From the NCBI GenBank assembly GCA_030690925.1, contig JAUYFO010000060.1, forward strand, positions 1 through 8,891: DNA of 8,891 nucleotides. The letters are read 5' to 3'. The notes beneath the pieces were generated by a model that made no database searches, was not told the origin of the DNA, and saw only the letters and a program-made list of their open reading frames with translations. This DNA is from Candidatus Moraniibacteriota bacterium. Its GTDB lineage: Bacteria > Patescibacteriota > Minisyncoccia > Moranbacterales > UBA1568. Below, one piece after another: positions 6,850 through 8,891 of this stretch; the stretch's first letter is position 1; each line of letters opens with the position of its first letter. The position numbers and the translations under genes are program-made.

Positions 6850-7974
6850 CTAACTTTCTAACAATGTTCGCAACTGTTTTTGAAAATTTTCTTTCGTAAA
6901 CTGCGCCACCGATAACTGCATTTTTTCTTCGCTGTATGTTCCTTCACGCACCAAAAACCGCCGTACCCCCTCGGCAATAATCTCTGGGGCGGGAGCATGA
7001 AAAAATTCTCCAGTCTCTCCCGGGGTAACTATTTCCTGAATACCACCGTACTCGAGGGCGATCACTGGCGTACCGAAAGAGAGCGCCTCCACCGCCACCA
7101 TGCCAAAATCCTCCTCTGAAGGGAAAATGACTGCCCGTGCGCCCCGATACAATCGCGCCAGAGCCTCATCATCGACAAATCCCGTAAAATGAATATCCTT
7201 CCCGGCTATTTTTTGCAAATTCTCTTGTTCCGGTCCATTCCCCACGACTTTGAGTGGCAACGCTAATTTATTGAAGGCCTCAACCACCGTATCGATCTTC
7301 TTGGAACGAGTCAGCCGTGAGACGACCAGAAAATAGGAACGCTCACTTTTTACTGCCTCCGGAAACAGATGCTTGGTTGTTTCCCATAAATCTAGGGCCC
7401 CAGGGTAAACGACCTCGGCCTCCCGGCGATAGTATTTCTTGATCCGCTTGGCCGTGAAGTGAGAGTTGGCGATCAAAAGATCCGGCCTGAGCGCTGCCTG
7501 AGCATCCCAGATGCGCAGATAGCTCAAGAGCATTCTGGTGAAAATACTGCGCCTCCCTCGCGCACCCAGTTCATGAAGGTAGGACTCGTGATAATCCCAG
7601 GCGTAGCGCATGGGCGAATGTAGGTAAGCTACATTTCTCGTATTGAGCCGCGTGATAATCCCCTTGCTCCACGCCCCCGAAGAAGTGACTACAAAATCAA
7701 ACTCGCGCAAATCGAAACTCTCCACCGCTGCTGGGAAAAAAGGCAAAAACAAGCGATAGCGCTTACGAAGAAATAGTGGTAATTTTCCCAGCCATGACAC
7801 TTGTATCTCTCGTCCCTCAAATCGCCCTTGCATCCGCTCTTCGTCATAGATGAGCGTGTAGATAGGGGCATCGGGATAGAGTTCACAGAGCGACTCAAAC
7901 ACTCGCTCGGCCCCGCCGTAGGCCACCAAAAAATCATGTACCAACGCTACCTTTTGTCGCCTTTGCTCATTCAT
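6850..7974 (-). CDS. GT4-family glycosyltransferase (WbaZ-like mannosyltransferase style)
   Basis: Predicted cytoplasmic GT-B fold enzyme that adds a sugar from a nucleotide donor, probably to a lipid-linked glycan. The 374 residues begin with the acceptor-side Rossmann domain: KVALVHDFLVAYGGAERVFE (8-27), with the glycine loop typical of GT4. AYLHSPMRYAWDYHESYL (116-133) resembles the WbaZ type of O-antigen mannosyltransferases. The donor domain follows: FLVVSRLTRSKKID (215-228), LKVVGNGPE (241-249), FTGFVDDEALARLYRGA (263-279) and the E-x7-E nucleotide-sugar motif in SEEDFGMVAVEALSFGTPVI (286-305; E288 and E296). A basic, hydrophobic patch (WLGKLPLFLRKRYRLFLPFF, 61-80) may hold it at the membrane. 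The ATG at 7974 lies 9 nt after the upstream glycosyltransferase stop, with only a weak AGAG before it. The mannose assignment is by resemblance only. Confidence 0.9.
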   Translation of the reverse strand: MNEQRRQKVALVHDFLVAYGGAERVFESLCELYPDAPIYTLIYDEERMQGRFEGREIQVSWLGKLPLFLRKRYRLFLPFFPAAVESFDLREFDFVVTSSGAWSKGIITRLNTRNVAYLHSPMRYAWDYHESYLHELGARGRRSIFTRMLLSYLRIWDAQAALRPDLLIANSHFTAKRIKKYYRREAEVVYPGALDLWETTKHLFPEAVKSERSYFLVVSRLTRSKKIDTVVEAFNKLALPLKVVGNGPEQENLQKIAGKDIHFTGFVDDEALARLYRGARAVIFPSEEDFGMVAVEALSFGTPVIALEYGGIQEIVTPGETGEFFHAPAPEIIAEGVRRFLVREGTYSEEKMQLSVAQFTKENFQKQLRTLLES

Positions 7975-7983
7975 GACTCTTGT

Positions 7984-8891
7984 TTAATGTTTCGTAAACA
8001 ATACATCTCCAATCCCCTTCGCGCAGGCCACCCAACCAAAACGGTGCACATTGTGCATCGCCTTTTCTATTATACCACCCCGGAGATTCTGGTCGGTAAG
8101 CACCCTTTGAGTACCCTCGGCTATGCTTGCGACACTCCTCGGATCAACCAATATCGCCCCTTCACCAGCCACCTCTGGTAATGATGAAATATTGGAAGTC
8201 ACCACCGGTACCCCGATGCTCTGAGCCTCCAGAACCGGAATTCCAAAGCCTTCGTAGAGCGTAGGAAAAAGAAAAACGTCCGCCTGTTTAAGCAGCTCCC
8301 ACTTTTGTCCTTCCATGACATAGCCTTTCTCAACTATCATCTCCCGATATTTACTGGCAGCTATTTTCTTTTTTATTTTTTCGTAGCCATAGCCAGGCTT
8401 CCCAACCAGAACCAGCTGGTGCACTATCTGATACTTTTCTTTCAAAAGTTCAAAAGCTTCGATAATTCGCACCACATTCTTCCGCTCTTCCAACCGCCCA
8501 ATAAACAACAGATAGGGTTGCGATGTGAAAATTGGATCATGCTCGTTTTTTTGAAAATTGGTTTCATATCCTTCATAAATCACCCGTATTTTCTCAGGAG
8601 AAATTCGATACAGCCGCATCACATCACGCTTGGTATTCTCCGAAACACAGACAACCGTACTGGCCACCCGACACGAGTAACGAATCGAGGCCCGCATATA
8701 CAATCGCTCCCACCATGAGTACCCCTGTGAGCAAAACTCATACTCAAGCCCGTGAATCGTCACGACGGTTTTCTTAGGATGAATGAGTGGGACGGTATGG
8801 GCCGGGACAAACAACACATCCGGTGCCGACCAGATCATTTCCCAAGAAAGCGCTATCTGAGTCCAAAATCTCGGCGCCCACAGCGCTCGTA
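7984..8891 (-). CDS. GT4-family glycosyltransferase, 5' end outside the window
   Basis: A second GT-B, GT4-type glycosyltransferase. The frame stays open from the first in-window Met (8838) to the right edge, and the 17 upstream residues (RALWAPRFWTQIALSWE) fit the N-terminal half of this family, so the true start is outside. Numbering from that Met, DVLFVPAHTVPL (7-18), VVTIHGLEYEF (25-35) and VVCVSENTKRDVMR (62-75) are typical N-domain blocks. LFIGRLEERKNVVRIIEAF (111-129), LVLVGKPGYG (142-151), LLKQADVFLFPTLYEGFGIP (182-201), with the E-x7-E pair E196/E204, and SSLPEVAGEGAILVDP (218-233) make up the donor domain. This is the common WbpY/MtfB-like mannosyl- or rhamnosyltransferase style, probably acting on a polyprenyl-linked acceptor in the cytoplasm. 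It leads into the next GT4 gene with a 9-nt gap, so they are one transcript. Donor sugar unknown. Confidence 0.9.
   Translation of the reverse strand, partial: RALWAPRFWTQIALSWEMIWSAPDVLFVPAHTVPLIHPKKTVVTIHGLEYEFCSQGYSWWERLYMRASIRYSCRVASTVVCVSENTKRDVMRLYRISPEKIRVIYEGYETNFQKNEHDPIFTSQPYLLFIGRLEERKNVVRIIEAFELLKEKYQIVHQLVLVGKPGYGYEKIKKKIAASKYREMIVEKGYVMEGQKWELLKQADVFLFPTLYEGFGIPVLEAQSIGVPVVTSNISSLPEVAGEGAILVDPRSVASIAEGTQRVLTDQNLRGGIIEKAMHNVHRFGWVACAKGIGDVLFTKH

Overview
The window is a bacterial chromosomal segment with compact, intergenic-poor gene packing. It carries seven protein-coding genes and no RNA genes, mobile elements, CRISPR arrays or prophage signs. Several features suggest a Candidate Phyla Radiation (Patescibacteria) genome: starts that mostly lack a Shine-Dalgarno sequence, an orphan FtsQ-like protein, a minimal delta-prime clamp-loader subunit, and two large GT-C membrane glycosyltransferases of a kind common in that group. 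This is inference from gene style and I cannot fix the lineage. No reading frame needs UGA as a sense codon. The visible stops are five TAA and one TAG.

Layout. (1) 1-1132, minus: the 5' 377 codons of an unrecognised protein with two apparently ordered regions joined by a Gly/Lys/Asp-rich linker; it runs off the left edge. (2) 1133-1203: a short divergent intergenic region with two extended -10 elements, one per strand, that overlap by 2 bp. (3) 1204-4766, plus: two tandem polytopic membrane glycosyltransferases of the ArnT/PMT (GT-C) superfamily, 32 nt apart and probably co-transcribed. (4) 4795-4822: a perfect 12-bp hairpin with T-runs on both strands, a bidirectional terminator between convergent operons. 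(5) 8891 down to 4837, minus: a gene series read right to left, namely a GT4 glycosyltransferase (5' end outside the window), a second GT4 glycosyltransferase, DNA polymerase III delta-prime (holB-like), and an FtsQ-type POTRA cell-division protein. The first three are spaced 5-9 nt apart. A 73-nt gap precedes the FtsQ-like gene.

How the genes fit together. The two GT4 enzymes are cytoplasmic, nucleotide-sugar-dependent and predicted to build a lipid-linked glycan. The two GT-C enzymes are predicted to use polyprenyl-phosphate sugars on the outer face of the membrane. Together they point to a surface-glycan or protein-glycosylation locus. The replication and division genes at the end of the minus-strand operon look like housekeeping passengers. 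I see no clear candidate for a wholly new system. The items most worth a second look are the unrecognised protein with its mutually exclusive divergent promoters, the zinc-less delta-prime, and the FtsQ-like gene lying apart from ftsA/ftsZ.
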